Below, one piece after another: positions 12,301-22,764 of a stretch of 64,000 bases of DNA. The DNA is taken from the NCBI GenBank assembly GCA_904066235.2, contig CAJFCV020000002.1, positions 8,494,001 to 8,558,000 on the forward strand. Reading direction: 5' to 3'. Position numbers and translations under genes: made by a program. The stretch is from Bursaphelenchus xylophilus (Eukaryota > Nematoda > Chromadorea > Rhabditida > Aphelenchoididae). The first letter of the stretch is position 1. Every line of letters begins with the position of its first letter. The notes beneath the pieces were generated by a model. The model made no database searches and was not told where the DNA came from. It worked only from the letters and a program-made list of their open reading frames with translations.

Positions 12301-15300
12301 CGTCTACATACTGCTGAGGTAAGGGTCTATGCCAATCTCTATGCGGTAGTGCCCAAGTCTCCTGAAAGAGACGTTTGAGGTCGACCAATAATGGATCGAT
12401 GAGACCGAGCGGTAGGTAAGGCGAGTGCATGGTGGACAACAAATCTGCCCTGGTGTACCGCTGTAATAAGGGGACTTTTGGCAGCTTGATCGCGATGACG
12501 TCCCTTGAAATATCCCAAGTGATACCAAGCACTTTAGCCTTGGAAGGATCCCCTCTTAACTCCTCTGGCATGTTTAAGACACCATTTGAGAGAAATTCCC
12601 GGAGATTCATTTTCGCTCCCAGCAACAACTGTCTGGCCTCTTCGGCTTTTCTCTGAGCTTCTTCATGCGAGTTAGCTTCGAGATAAAGATTGTCGACGTA
12701 GATATTTTTTAAAGATTCTAATCCCAGGTTTGAACCACAGGTTTTGAAAAGTGCTTTGATCGTTTCTTGGAGCATAAATGGGCTCGGTTTCATACCGAAC
12801 GCAAGACGACAGAACTCAAAGACTTTGATGTTTGAATAAGACAAGGGCTTGTTGATTTCTCGCGGAAGTAGCCAGCGACAAATGGGACGATGTTCTTCGG
12901 CGATTCCGATCTGGAGAAAGGCCTTCTCAATATCGGCGGCTACAAGATATTTGAAAGTGCGAACCCTGAGCAAAATGGCGAATACTGTCGGCATGTCTGC
13001 GCGGCCTTTGTGGAGACATTGATTCAGGGAGAGCCCGTCTGGTGGCTGTCTCACCGTAGGGTCGAGAACCATCCTATGCGAAGTCGTATTGGAGTCCTTG
13101 GTGACCACATGATGAGGAAGATAATGAGCCGGGAGGGAGTTCTCCGGAAGGGGATCATTGCGATTTACTTCCCGAATGATTCCCTCTTTCAATTGGTACT
13201 CCACCGCACAGCATTCCGAACTTTTTTCGCCGCCGATCGGTGTCCAAAAAAATGAAAAATTAAAAAGTGCACATTACATTTTCATGTGTGTAAGGGTAGC
13301 CAGAAGAGATACCGGCAAAAACAAAAACTCTTTATGTAGAGTAATCAATTTCCTTTCAGAGTATGTAAGTTTTGCCTTCAGGTTGTCCGCTACCTTTGAG
13401 AAAATCGTCACTAAAAAAATGGAAATTTCGATTTTGAATGCCAAAAAAATGTACTTTCTTGGGGCCACCAAAAAAGATGTTGGAGTCTATCGTAAAGAGA
13501 ATTTCAAGGGCTACAACATATTAAAATTTCAAGATTTTTGTGGGGGTTTAAGCCAAGTTAGAGTGAAAAAACCCCTGATTTTGCACTTTTTCTCGATTTG
13601 TTTGCACTTTTAGTGCAAAAATAAAAAACCATCCATGGGCGATGGAATCTGTGTGTCATGTCGGATATTCATGCCAAATTTGAAGCTTCGCCGACGCTCC
13701 GGAGTCGCTGAATATCCGTTTAAATACGAAACCTTAGAGTACTATTTCTGTCGTTTGAAATCGCTTTATGTGCTCCAAGATACCTTTTGATCAAAAGTAT
13801 ATTGTCTATATACAGTGCACAACAACATCTTATCATTTACTCACGATATATTTTTTTCATTTCGAATCCTTCACAGAGCCAATTTTTTGTTGCAACAACC
13901 AATTAAATTAACCGCCAAGCTGAGTTAGACTTTTGCAATTAAGTCGTTATGCAGTTGTTATACACTGTATACAGGCAATATATTTTTGATCAAAAGGGAT
14001 CTTGGAGCACATAAAGCGATTTCAAACGACAGAAATAGTACTCTAAGGTTTCGTATTTAAACGGATATTCAGCGACTCCGGAGCGTCGGCGAAGCTTCAA
14101 ATTTGGCATGAATATCCGACATGACACACAGATTCCATCGCCCATGGATGGTTTTTTATTTTTGCACTAAAAGTGCAAACAAATCGAGAAAAAGTGCAAA
14201 ATCAGGGGTTTTTTCACTCTAACTTGGCTTAAACCCCCACAAAAATCTTGAAATTTTAATATGTTGTAGCCCTTGAAATTCTCTTTACGATAGACTCCAA
14301 CATCTTTTTTGGTGGCCCCAAGAAAGTACATTTTTTGGCATTCAAAATCGAAATTTCCATTTTTTTAGTGACGATTTTCTCAAAGGTAGCGGACAACCTG
14401 AAGGCAAAACTTACATACTCTGAAAGGAAATTGATTACTCTACTTAAAGAGTTTTTGTTTTTGCCGGTATCTCTTCTGGCTACCCTTACACACATGAAAA
14501 TGTAATGTGCACTTTTTAATTTTTCATTTTTTTGGACACCGATCGGCGGCGAAAAAAGTTCGGAATGCTGTGCACCGTTTCTAATATGGTTTTCCAAATT
14601 TCCGGATGTTTCACCATTTTTTGTTGGAACGATTTAAGCCGTGCCAGTGCGACGGAGAAATGAGACTGTAGTTCCCTTATGGAATCCTTGATCGGATAGT
14701 AAACCTGGAAGCGGCCTTCACTATCCCTCTTCATGGTCTGATGGAATTTTTTTACTACTTCGTCCTCTTCTGTGTGAAAAAAGTCCTTCTCATGAATTCC
14801 CAAGTGTTGAACAGAACAGAGCTGATTAAACCAAGCGTCTTCTACATCCATGTCAGGAGGGGTTTCGACTAATGTCAAAAGAGCCGTGATCTCTGAGGGA
14901 AACGGGGAAATTATCGTTCCGCTAAGCGTCAGACCAATTCTTGAGCGAACCACCCGCAGGTTTGACGGATGCGTCAATGTCGTGAAAGTGGTCTGGAACT
15001 CGGTCACCTCGTTTATACCGAAGAGAACGTCTGGTTCTTTTAATGGAATTGGGTTCGGCAGCTTGAATCGTAGCAAGCTTTCCTCTGTTTGTGGTAAACC
15101 GTTTAGGACTGGATATGGTTTAATAAACTGATCTGTCACCCACAGCGTTACGGGGTGTAGGGAACCGTCGTTCAATTCAACGAACGCTTCTGTAACGCAC
15201 ATGGCTCTTGTGGTGGTGTTCGCCCCAAAGCCGTGGATTGTTGTGGTGATTGGATCGGATAACCTCAAGCCGAGCTTCTTAGCTGCGTCGGTTGTGATGA

Positions 15301-18300
15301 AGTTGAAATGCGCATGCGAGTCGAGCGCTACCAATAGCTCTACGGGTTTTGAGGTATTTGTCTTAGCCTTAAGTTTGGCTTGTAAAGTGGGAAGCATGCT
15401 CTTCCGATGGGTCGGCATGATGACTGGATCCCCTCCAAGCGTTATGTATGCACCTGGTTGTGACGGCTTTTGCATTTGTTTTCTCTCTTCACCTTGATTT
15501 TCTGGCGGAGCCGGCAGATGGCAAAAGACAGAGTGATGAAGCTGAGAGCACCGTCGACATGGGAATAGATTGCACTTCCCATCGTGCTTCCTTCTTAGGC
15601 ACGTATTGCATAATCCGGCAGCCGTGGCACGGGATTTCCTCGTTTGTAGATCCACGTTCGCTCGGCAAGTGGCAGTGCGATGGTCTTCCTGGCAAAAAGC
15701 ACAGGGGTAACGTAGCTTCTGACTTGGACCTGGCTTTCTGTGGGTTTGTTCACTACCTTTGACGTTGTCATTTCCTTTCACAGGAGGAGCAAGACCTGGA
15801 TTTGATCTCACAGGTTGAGAAGTCGTGGGTTTATCCCTACGAAAGCTCCTATCTTTAGCAAAGCTGGCAACGTCTTTAGCAAGGGCTCTGGCTGTCCGGA
15901 ACTGTCTGAACTCTTCAGCGGCCCATCTGCAGAGGTCCACCGGATCTGCTTCTTTGATGGTGTAAAGGGGACGGTTCATAATGAAGGACAATGATTGCTC
16001 TGGGATCATAGCGCTAAATAATGACTTGATGACTGCTGGAACTGGTAGTGCTTCGGCTTCTCTAAGCTCCAACAGCTTGTGAAACAACTTCTCTAGACAT
16101 TCCGGGGCTTCCTCTTGGGTAGTAGCTTTCCTTAAAGTCCAGAGTTCTTGAACCTTCAAAGCAACATCTTTCGCTTTGGCTGAGAAGTGCCTATGAAGGA
16201 GAGAAGTGCCCTTGCATGGTCCGAGTGTAAGATTGAAGATGAGGATCCGCGATATGAGCCACCAGTCTTTCTGCTGGAAGGAGTCGATCGCGAAGGAATG
16301 CATTCTTCTTTGCTGGTGGGAAACTAGGGTTGTTCCCAACATCTATATTGAAATGAGTTAAGAAGACCAGCCATGTCGAATGTTCCGAATCTTTCATCTT
16401 CTCGACGGACGGATTTGGGAGACCTTTGGTGAGAGAGCCTCTCATCTCAAAGTACTCTTTACATTTGCATATAAACTGTCCCTTTTGGAATACATTGATC
16501 GCACACCTGGTATCGAACTCAGGATCAGACCTGTGCTCGATTACTCGGCGACTGCTCCGACGATGGTTCCTGGGGGAGTGATCTCTGTCTTCCCGATCAG
16601 AATCGTAGCTTGACCTGGATGACGAACTGTAGGATCTTGTTCGTCGTCTACGTCTTCTGCGTCTGTCATCGCGAGAACGGGAGGACGACCGGCGTGTTGG
16701 ATTATCTCTGCGACGGCTAGAGGATCTTTCAGCATCCGGTTCTGGTTGATGTTGGTGCCTCTGTCCGGCTGATTGATGCACGGAATCGGCCATTGTTTTG
16801 CTCATCACATCGTTGATGGCTTGTTGCATCAGAGGCTGAAACTGCTTGACCAAGGCGGCGAGCAAAGACTGCTCCAGTTGTGTGGGTGCAGTCGTTGTCT
16901 CTTGCGTCTGAAGTGGTGCATTTCTTGTACCTCCTTGTGATGCGTTTGACGAGTTAGTGTGTGCAGTGTGTTGGCCAAGCGGGGACGCCGGATTATCGGG
17001 CGAAACGATGGGCCTGCTGCTACTTGCTGCCAACTCGTTGTAAAACTGGTCTTCATACTGAGTGGTGAAATTAGTCGGCAAGATGACTTGAGGATGTTGC
17101 ACTTGGTTTGAAGGTAAATCCTCTCCTGAAGGTGTTGATTGTTCCTCAGTGTTGGATAAGGGAGTGTCGAAGACACGGGGCCACTCGTAATTCCCATTTT
17201 CCAGTTGCACTAACGAGTATGATTCCACCAGATGGTTGGATAACTTTACCTTCCCGAGGACCACACTCGCTCTTTTGCGCGTTTGCTCTAACAGGTCTCG
17301 CATGGCTTCGAGGAGAACTTGGTCCCTCTCGGTCTTCAATGCGGTCTCCTCATCCAGTCCGGTGAGCTTTCTCAACTTTTCAACTTGCTCCAGACATGAG
17401 CTGTATTCCAGCTCCGCCTTCTTTAGCTGATCGAGTGTAGCCGAGAAATTTTCGTCGGTTTGAGGAGGGGATGTTAACCAGTGCTGGAACTTTGGCTTGA
17501 TGTGCGTTTCAATTGTCTGGTAAAACTTGGTGTTATACTTTTCGAAAATGCCTAGCGCCTTTTCCGCTTCTCGTCTGGCTACCAGGTTGTCCACCATCTT
17601 TTCGGCGTTCTCTGATGCTCAACAGTCTCTGTACGCTCGCTGAGCCCCCAATTGTCTTATCCCAGCTAATGCCCGGGTGATCAATCCGTTTGATAGCTGA
17701 ATAAGACAATAAACTTTAACAACTTACCTCCGACGCGAAGAGTATCGCAGAATAAACTCTCCTCGCCGAAGGGGGGTTAGAGTATTTGCTGAATGTCGAC
17801 TAGGGAACCTTCTGATTCAACAATACTCGCCTTAGGGTCGAGACTCGCCAAGAGGTCGAGCGGAATAGATATATACTCGCCTGTTGGTCGAGGAATAATC
17901 CAACCTTGGCTTGTTATCGCTGAATCCGGTTGCTCCCGGAGAGACTGACAAGAACAGAGAATCCTGAAGATAGGGGTTCACTTCCCTTTGGCACTTCGTC
18001 CGTGTTAACAACAAGAATTTATCTTCAGAATAAAACACACACACACAAATTAGATAATTTTCACACTGACGTGTTCTTGATGACAAAAGGAAACGAATTT
18101 CTATATCAATTCATCCTTCCCCTGAGGGAAGAGAGGACAGAGACTCAAAAAATCTCGGGAAAGAGAGAGTTAACCCGGGAAATCCACGGGACAAGTTTTC
18201 ACCTAATACAAAAAATAAAATATAATATAAAAAACGGAGAACCAAATTATTTTACTGGGAATTGGTTCTCTCGAGATCGAAGATCCGACACATTGGATCA

Positions 18301-19676
18301 CGGAAGCATATAAGACAGACTATATAAGTGTTGCTAGTATTGTATTAGGTTGGAGCAAAAGTTTTCCCCCTAATTTTCGGGAAAAGTTATGGAAGTTGTG
18401 AAACTTTCTGGAAAGTTCTATCATGTGGCTATGCAAGGGTGACTTGATAGCATGTAGACTAATGTGTAACTTGTCCCCATAGCGCTCTCCAAACATTGAA
18501 AAATTTCCGTCCCAAAGACTACCCAAAAGATACGACAGCCGCAAGGATGTTTTCTTATCAAAGTGTCTTACCCTCGCAATCAACACAGCTCTGTCCAAGA
18601 TATATTTCTTTACAGTAGCGTTTGAACTTGGGAAATTTCGTTTGAATTCATCTCCATCAACCCACATAAATCGGCTATACCACACACTTTTGAGTAGCAG
18701 AAGCACGAAAAGTAAATACAAAAAGCGGAAGAAGCGTTTATGGGACAAGAAACCCATCAGCCTTTGCCTCTCTGTGGTCTGAGCATACCGGAAAAGAAAG
18801 CGGCAGATTGTGATGTAGGTGTTCATCTCAAAGAAATGATAAGTCAGAACACGGAGAACTGGACCTAGAGCGGGTATCTGAAACAAAGTTTACTGCAAAT
18901 CCACACTATTAACTTATTTATTCATTGCTTAATCATTTCGAATTTACTGCTGAAGAACTTAAAAAAAAAAGTTAGCTTACGTATGCTACCAATCCACTGG
19001 CAATTATCTCGTAATTAAGTGATAAACATTCCGGCTCATACATCGCCAAGAATGTGTTTAGCAAAACATGATTAGTAATCGACCATGTCATATACCTAAA
19101 ACGGGAAGTGCTTGAAGAGCAACGCCCCAAAATTTAAATTAATTTTTTGCATACTGGTTTATTAGCTCGCGGCTTTGCAGAAAAAGTAAACATTTTTACG
19201 ACTGAAGGAAAAAATGGCATTTTGTAGGGGCAAAATTGTCATAATAAATCTATTTTTTCCTGCGAAATTGACAAAGAATGGCCCGGAAATGTTTTTCTCT
19301 GGCAACTCTCTGCATAATGTGTACTCTCGCGTGGGCAAATATCTTGAATAATTTATTATTTTATAAATGCAATTGTAACTGTAAGCGAGCTAAAGTTTTC
19401 AATGTTTTATTCGTGGCCTAACCACAAGCATATAGAAAATTGGAAGAAGATCATTTTCTTGCACCATGAGAACTTCACTTTTTACTGTACTACATTTCCC
19501 GTATCTTACCACTTATATGCCCCCATTGTGACTGGAGAATAAAAGGCAATAATGTTTATTGCGATGACAAATAAGATCAAGTTTAGAGTAGTTACAATCC
19601 AGGCATACACAACAAACGCAAATCTAGTCGAATCAGAAGGAAGCTCAATATCATAATATGTCAAGTTAACGCTCAT
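6343..19676 (-). CDS. Chemoreceptor A, seven-helix nematode GPCR (Srh/Str superfamily type), intron 3 carrying an LTR retrotransposon
   Basis: Four exons: 19676-19510, 19095-18981, 18877-18572 and 6762-6343. Joined by splice motifs they keep frame and give 335 residues, the same exon lengths as copy B. The N-terminus is MSVNLTYYDIELPSDS; the motif SPVTMGAYKW in the loop after helix 1 is the SPxxMxxYKW signature of the Str/Srh chemoreceptor superfamily; helices follow in exons 3 and 4; the end is SFYRTYREAIKAL plus a short tail ending TVS. Intron 3 is 11,809 bases because a BEL/Pao element of 11,452 bases sits in it, in the same orientation as the gene. Without element and TSD it would be about 350 bases. 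No coding exon is broken, so the gene may still work if the intron is removed; LTR polyadenylation could truncate it. Assignment to one exact Sr family is not possible by eye. Confidence 0.72.
6839..7477 (-). repeat. LTR, left copy (3' LTR of the element)
   Basis: A 639-base repeat beginning TGTCTATCCC and ending CCGACA on the plus strand. It matches 17653-18290 almost base for base. Because the coding strand is minus, this is the downstream LTR. It is preceded by CATTG, one half of the target duplication. I could not see a convincing purine tract just upstream of it on the coding strand. Confidence 0.95.
7531..10284 (-). pseudogene. Integrase C-terminal tail plus long extension of unknown function (917-codon frame)
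   Basis: The first 70 residues (NRSNWNTGIIEEIVPTRDG, then VVRVRNHRVKDV and KIPLKELFPLE) are the tail domain that ends BEL/Pao integrases. About 850 residues follow with no match I can name. From about residue 100 to 520 the sequence is disordered-looking and rich in Ser, Arg, Pro and Lys (SRSPSPSRKQSR). From about 560 to 900 it looks folded: FNKVCRFEIASAAHALAFGQ, then PVVIITDGESYRDM, VPGAVRHSHFN, PSVAVVVVVASVSNFDN and a terminal charged helix. The order of the last blocks faintly recalls SGNH/GDSL hydrolases, but the Ser/Asp/His residues are not convincing. No signal peptide, membrane helix or envelope feature is seen. It stays open up to 54 bases before the 3' LTR. Confidence 0.7.
10142..13204 (-). 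pseudogene. Retrotransposon Pol: reverse transcriptase, RNase H, integrase
   Basis: An open frame of 1020 codons. RT: VAADIEKAFLQ with the first catalytic Asp at about residue 91, RLAFGMKPSPF near 133-143, and YVDN at 169-172 where many RTs have YVDD. RNase H-like part: LFADASDYAIGAV near 331-343 and NPADIISRG near 480. Integrase: an H-H-C-C zinc region (HAHERMAHQG...CCVCSQL), then catalytic segments GVDAFGPYM, IISDNGTNF and GGFYERLIGMVKRAF. The frame ends in RVPSIGESVHKERI and loses similarity after about 10262, where the integrase tail resumes in another frame through what looks like one extra base. The start is set by the edge of the foldback insertion, not by a native ATG. Confidence 0.9.
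13207..14572. mobile_element. Foldback (palindromic) DNA element inserted in the retrotransposon pol region
   Basis: The element is 1366 bases. Each end begins CACAGCATTCCGAACTTTTT; the two arms are near-perfect inverted copies over about 605 bases (13207-13815 and 13968-14572) around a spacer of about 150 bases. The target duplication CACCG is at 13202-13206 and 14573-14577. No transposase frame is present; the short frames inside are read on both arms. Structure fits a non-autonomous DNA transposon with a 5-base target duplication. A diverged end of the same family is at about 42580-42634. Confidence 0.9.
14516..16342 (-). pseudogene. Retrotransposon Gag C-terminus, zinc knuckles and aspartic protease, open frame
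   Basis: The frame is open for 608 codons but the first 45 or so are out-of-frame overlap with Gag. The meaningful part begins near HRHFSAKAKDVALK, continues the Gag domain, then shows CAFCQEDHRTATC, CNTCLRRKHDGKC and CRRCSQLHHSVFC, cysteine/histidine clusters typical of the nucleocapsid region of BEL/Pao elements. Next comes a protease-like region, VELLVALDSHAHFNFIT...AAKKLGL, where the usual D-[ST]-G triad reads D-S-H. A linker (QVYYPIKDSI) leads toward RT. From 14572 downward the frame runs into the foldback insertion, so its last residues are not element sequence. Across the insertion's target duplication the RT frame at 13204 is in phase with this one. Confidence 0.85.
16191..17597 (-). 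pseudogene. Retrotransposon Gag, N-terminal open frame
   Basis: An open frame of 468 codons starting MVDNLVARREAEKALG just inside the 5' LTR. It has a charged coiled-coil-like start, a Gln/Ser/Thr-rich middle, an Arg/Ser-rich block near residues 310-370 (RRRRRRRTRS), then the beginning of the Gag domain seen in BEL/Pao elements (SDPEFDTRCA...WLVFLTHFN). The frame stops at 16191 inside that domain. The stop is caused by a 19-base segment whose first 10 bases, GGCACTTCTC, recur directly after it; the following Gag sequence continues in another frame. So this is one Gag gene broken by a short tandem duplication. Confidence 0.85.
17635..17652 (-). other. Candidate primer-binding site next to the 5' LTR
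   Basis: Reading the minus strand inward from the LTR end, two bases are followed by TGGGGGCTCAGCGAGC. A site starting TGG just inside the 5' LTR is what a tRNA primer needs. The first nine bases, TGGGGGCTC, equal the start of the classical tRNA-Pro primer site of retroviruses; the rest does not obviously match. The call is positional and tentative. Confidence 0.35.
17653..18290 (-). repeat. LTR, right copy (5' LTR of the element)
   Basis: A 638-base repeat, TGTCTTATCC to CCGACA, followed by CATTG, the second half of the target duplication. It should hold the promoter of the element. Visible differences from the other LTR: an extra T and a G-to-A near the start, GT for CC in the CTTCGTCCG stretch, and one A fewer in the CAGAATAAAAC stretch. 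Confidence 0.95.
18345..18380 (+). repeat. Single mariner-like terminal sequence
   Basis: TTAGGTTGGAGCAAAAGTTT preceded by TA, inside intron 3 of receptor A just beyond the LTR element. It closely resembles the end of mariner transposons (TTAGGTTGGTGCAAAAG type). I find no matching inverted end in the window, so it is a relic or a chance match. Confidence 0.35.
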
Positions 19677-20004
19677 AAATTAAATGTTCAGAATGGGTAT
19701 TTAATGCTCCAAATTATTCAAGCAGAAAGTACAATTTTGATAGCCATGTGAGGTATACAATCTACCTTCCTTTATCTTCGAAGAGTAAAGGAAGGTGCTT
19801 AAATATTGTACACATTGTATGTATGGGATGAATCTAACGGAGCTGCAGAGTTTATTCTAATGATGAGATCATAAAAACGATGACAGGTTTCGCCACAACT
19901 TCAAAAAACTTTTTGCAACTGGCAAGGAGGTGTTGTATAACTGGACTTCAAAGTTAAGCATATGTTTAAATGAAATTTTTCTCATACGAATTACGAAGAG
20001 GTTC

Positions 20005-21733
20005 TTACGAAACAGTCAGAATTCGACTGCTTGTAATTCCTGTAGAAACTTTAGTAACGTGAATTTTGTACACCCTAGAAACCAAAGCTTTGATCGCCTC
20101 TCGATAAGTCCGATAAAAGGATAATGTAAAAATGATGACAAATGAAGGATACAGATAAAATAATCTGGCCAAAAAGAAGAATCCTAGGGGTTGTTCACGC
20201 AGCTTCATATGGTGAACGATTACAGTTGGCAGCAAGACCCAGAGAAACTCAGCAAGTTGTTCAACAACAAGGCCATGAATGAGAAGTCGGTACATGCGTA
20301 ATGTCCGACTGCTCAGATAAGTGGCAGATTTCTTGACGCGATAGCATTGATATGTGCAGAAGATTCCAATAAGCAAGGAAGATGGGTATATCAGGTTAAT
20401 AAAGATGTGTTCAACTGTGCCAGTCTGGAAATATCGGACTAAATTTTGATTGATTGTGAGTTAAAGGTTAGATGGTGTATTAGTCCCTATGCATAAATCG
20501 CATCCATTTGTGCCACAGAAGTATAGAAGGCTGAATGTTACCATTTTCTTGTAGCTTTTTTAAAATGTCAATCCCTCCTTTAAAAAAAGGTTAAAAAGGA
20601 TGGATTGACAGTCAAGTATTTCAGGTCGCTACTTCAACAGTTAGAACAAGCGCGAACTGAATTAGATAGCATGGTAAAAATTTGGGAGAGTAGCCAAGGC
20701 GCAATTAGGCCTCTGGAGTTTTGGAGTGCCGTCCCATTCGATTGAAATACTTTTAAAACCGGTTAACAGTCATTGCAACGGTTGACTAGAGATCAAAAAC
20801 ATATGGAAACTGTTACATCCTTCGACGTTAATGGTAAGCTACTTAGCTCTCACTTAGACCATTTTAGTAACGATATAAGCTGTTTCTTTTATTTTTTTTT
20901 TGTTTCAAAGACAAATACTGCCCAAACGACAGCCGCAAGGATGTTTTCTTATCAAAGTGTCTTACCCTCGCAATCAACACAGTTCTCTCCATGATGTATC
21001 TCTTTACAGTAGCGTTTGTATTTGGGAAGTTTCTTTTGAATTCATCTCCATCAACCCACATAAATCGACTATACCACACAGTTTTTAGCAGAATAAGCAC
21101 AAAGAGTAAGTACAGAAACCGAAAAAAACGTTTATGAGACAAGAAACTCATCAGGCTTTGTCGCCCTGTGGTCTGAGCGTACCGGAAAAGAAAGCGGCAG
21201 ATTGTGATGTAGGTGTTCATCTCAAAGAAATTATAGACCACAATACGAAGAACTGGACCTAGAGCGGGTATCTAAAACAAAGGCTGCTGAAGAACTTGCA
21301 AGATTAGCTTACGTATGTTACCACTCCACTGGCAATTACCTCGTAATTAAGTGATAAACATTCCGGCTCCAACATGGCCAAGAATGTGTTTAGCAAAACG
21401 TGATTCGTAACCGACCATGTCATATACCTAAAACGGGAATCAAGCTAAAGTTTTCAGTATTTAATACGTGGCCTAAACACAACGCATATAGAAAATTGAA
21501 AAAAGATCATAGCGTTGCACCAAGAGAACTTCACGTTTACAGTACCACATATTTCTCGTATCATACCACTTATATGCGCCCATTGTGACTGGAGAATAAC
21601 AGATAATAATATTCATTGCGATGACAAATAAGATCAAGTTTAGAGTAGTTACAATCCAGGCATACACAACAAACGCAAATCTAGTCGAATCAGAGGGAAG
21701 CTCAATATCATAATACGTCAAGTTAACACTCAT
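20005..21733 (-). CDS. Chemoreceptor B, seven-helix nematode GPCR
   Basis: Intact paralogue of receptor A: exons 21733-21567, 21427-21313, 21271-20966 and 20424-20005, 335 residues with all phases matching. Same N-terminus MSVNLTYYDIELPSDS, same SPVTMGAYKW motif, NEPECLSLNYE-like loop after helix 3 (EPECLSLNYEVIASG), a long helix-rich exon 3 and the C-terminal helix LSFYRTYREAIKAL. Protein identity to A is very high, so A and B are a recent tandem duplicate. Intron 3 is about 540 bases and holds no LTR element, which shows the empty state of the gene. Likely a chemosensory receptor in sensory neurons (family inference). The coding strand and spacing match A and C. Confidence 0.82.
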
Positions 21734-22764
21734 AAGTTTAATGTCCAGAATGACTATTTAATGCAATAACTATTTCATGCTCCAAATTATTCAAGCAAAG
21801 AGTGTAATTTGTGAAGGGTCTAAAATCTGCCTTCCTTTATCTTCGCACAGTAAAGTAAGGTGCTTAAAAATTGTGCCCATTGTATGTATTGAACCTAGTT
21901 GAGCTGCAAAGTTATCCGATATTGTATAGGCTTGTGTTCGTGCACAATATAAACTCATCGCGCCATGAAGTCTCGACACTTTTGCATAGTGCGTTTTTCT
22001 CTTTCTCTCGCAGCTTCCCCGTTTTGCACAAGCACAGGGCTCGTTTTCTGCATATAAGTAACTCCAACAAGCTTTGCCTTATTAAGTGTACAAATACCGC
22101 ACGTTTTCTTTTACTTTTACAGCAGATATGATTCTTGGGTTAAATTTTCTTACGCAAACCTATAAGTCATCAAAAAATACAGACGTTTTTAGAGCTGGGC
22201 CTGCAGAATAAAAACTACAGAAGAAATTAATGTACATTTTTGTTATATTGTAATGCTTTTGATAACCAAAAGTGCAATACAAAATGTATGGTACATGGGT
22301 GGTCTGAACGATTCACAAATTTTAAATTTTAATACGGACTTCAATTATAACATTTCCCGTTCTTAAATTGGTAACTTTATTTATTTATTGGGGCAATTTG
22401 TTCATTAATTTTCTTCGCTAAACTCCCACATTCTTATATTTTACTTTTTTTGTACTTTTGTAGCAAATTGTGTGGCCATACTTGGCTCTTTGTGAATTCA
22501 AATTTATATTCACGACAAATGTCAATGCAGAAACAATAGTTAGCTGTTGTTGGAACCAAAGTTTAACAAAGTACTGGTTGAAAGGTAAGGCTTCAATTTC
22601 CCTGCAGATGCAGACGAGTGTTTCAACGATTTTCTGGCCCAGAAAATGTTGGCACACAGTCGGAGAGAATTTGTTTTTTGTCTTCAAATATTAAGCCAAT
22701 ATAATCATACGACACATACGAAATTATCCAACAATCGCTGCGGATATTACCAGGAAACTTGAAT
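21734..22764. other. Intergenic between receptors B and C, no gene seen
   Basis: About 1 kb, AT-rich, with only short unsupported frames on both strands. It should hold the promoter of receptor B (its 5' side) and the 3' end of receptor C. No recognisable repeat or RNA gene was found by reading. Confidence 0.5.

Larger units (their letters stand above)
6839..18290 (-). mobile_element. BEL/Pao-type LTR retrotransposon, full length, with nested insertion
   Basis: The element is bounded by two LTRs that start TGTC and end GACA. The 5-base target duplication CATTG is intact on both sides (6834-6838 and 18291-18295). Coding runs right to left: Gag, a C-x2-C zinc-knuckle region, an aspartic protease-like region, reverse transcriptase, RNase H, integrase, then a long extension. 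The domain order PR-RT-RH-IN, the NPADIISRG motif and the DUF5641-like integrase tail point to BEL/Pao rather than Gypsy or Copia. Three breaks are seen: a 19-base duplication in gag, a foldback element of 1366 bases between protease and RT, and a one-base frame change in the integrase tail. The LTRs differ by only about three substitutions and two one-base indels, so the insertion is recent although the copy is now broken. Confidence 0.92.

Noticed and set aside
18320..18886. A 188-codon open frame covering receptor A exon 3 and beyond, as a separate gene.
   Set aside because: Codons after ...LIARV read through a GTAAGA donor into intron sequence; the paralogue splices at the same point.
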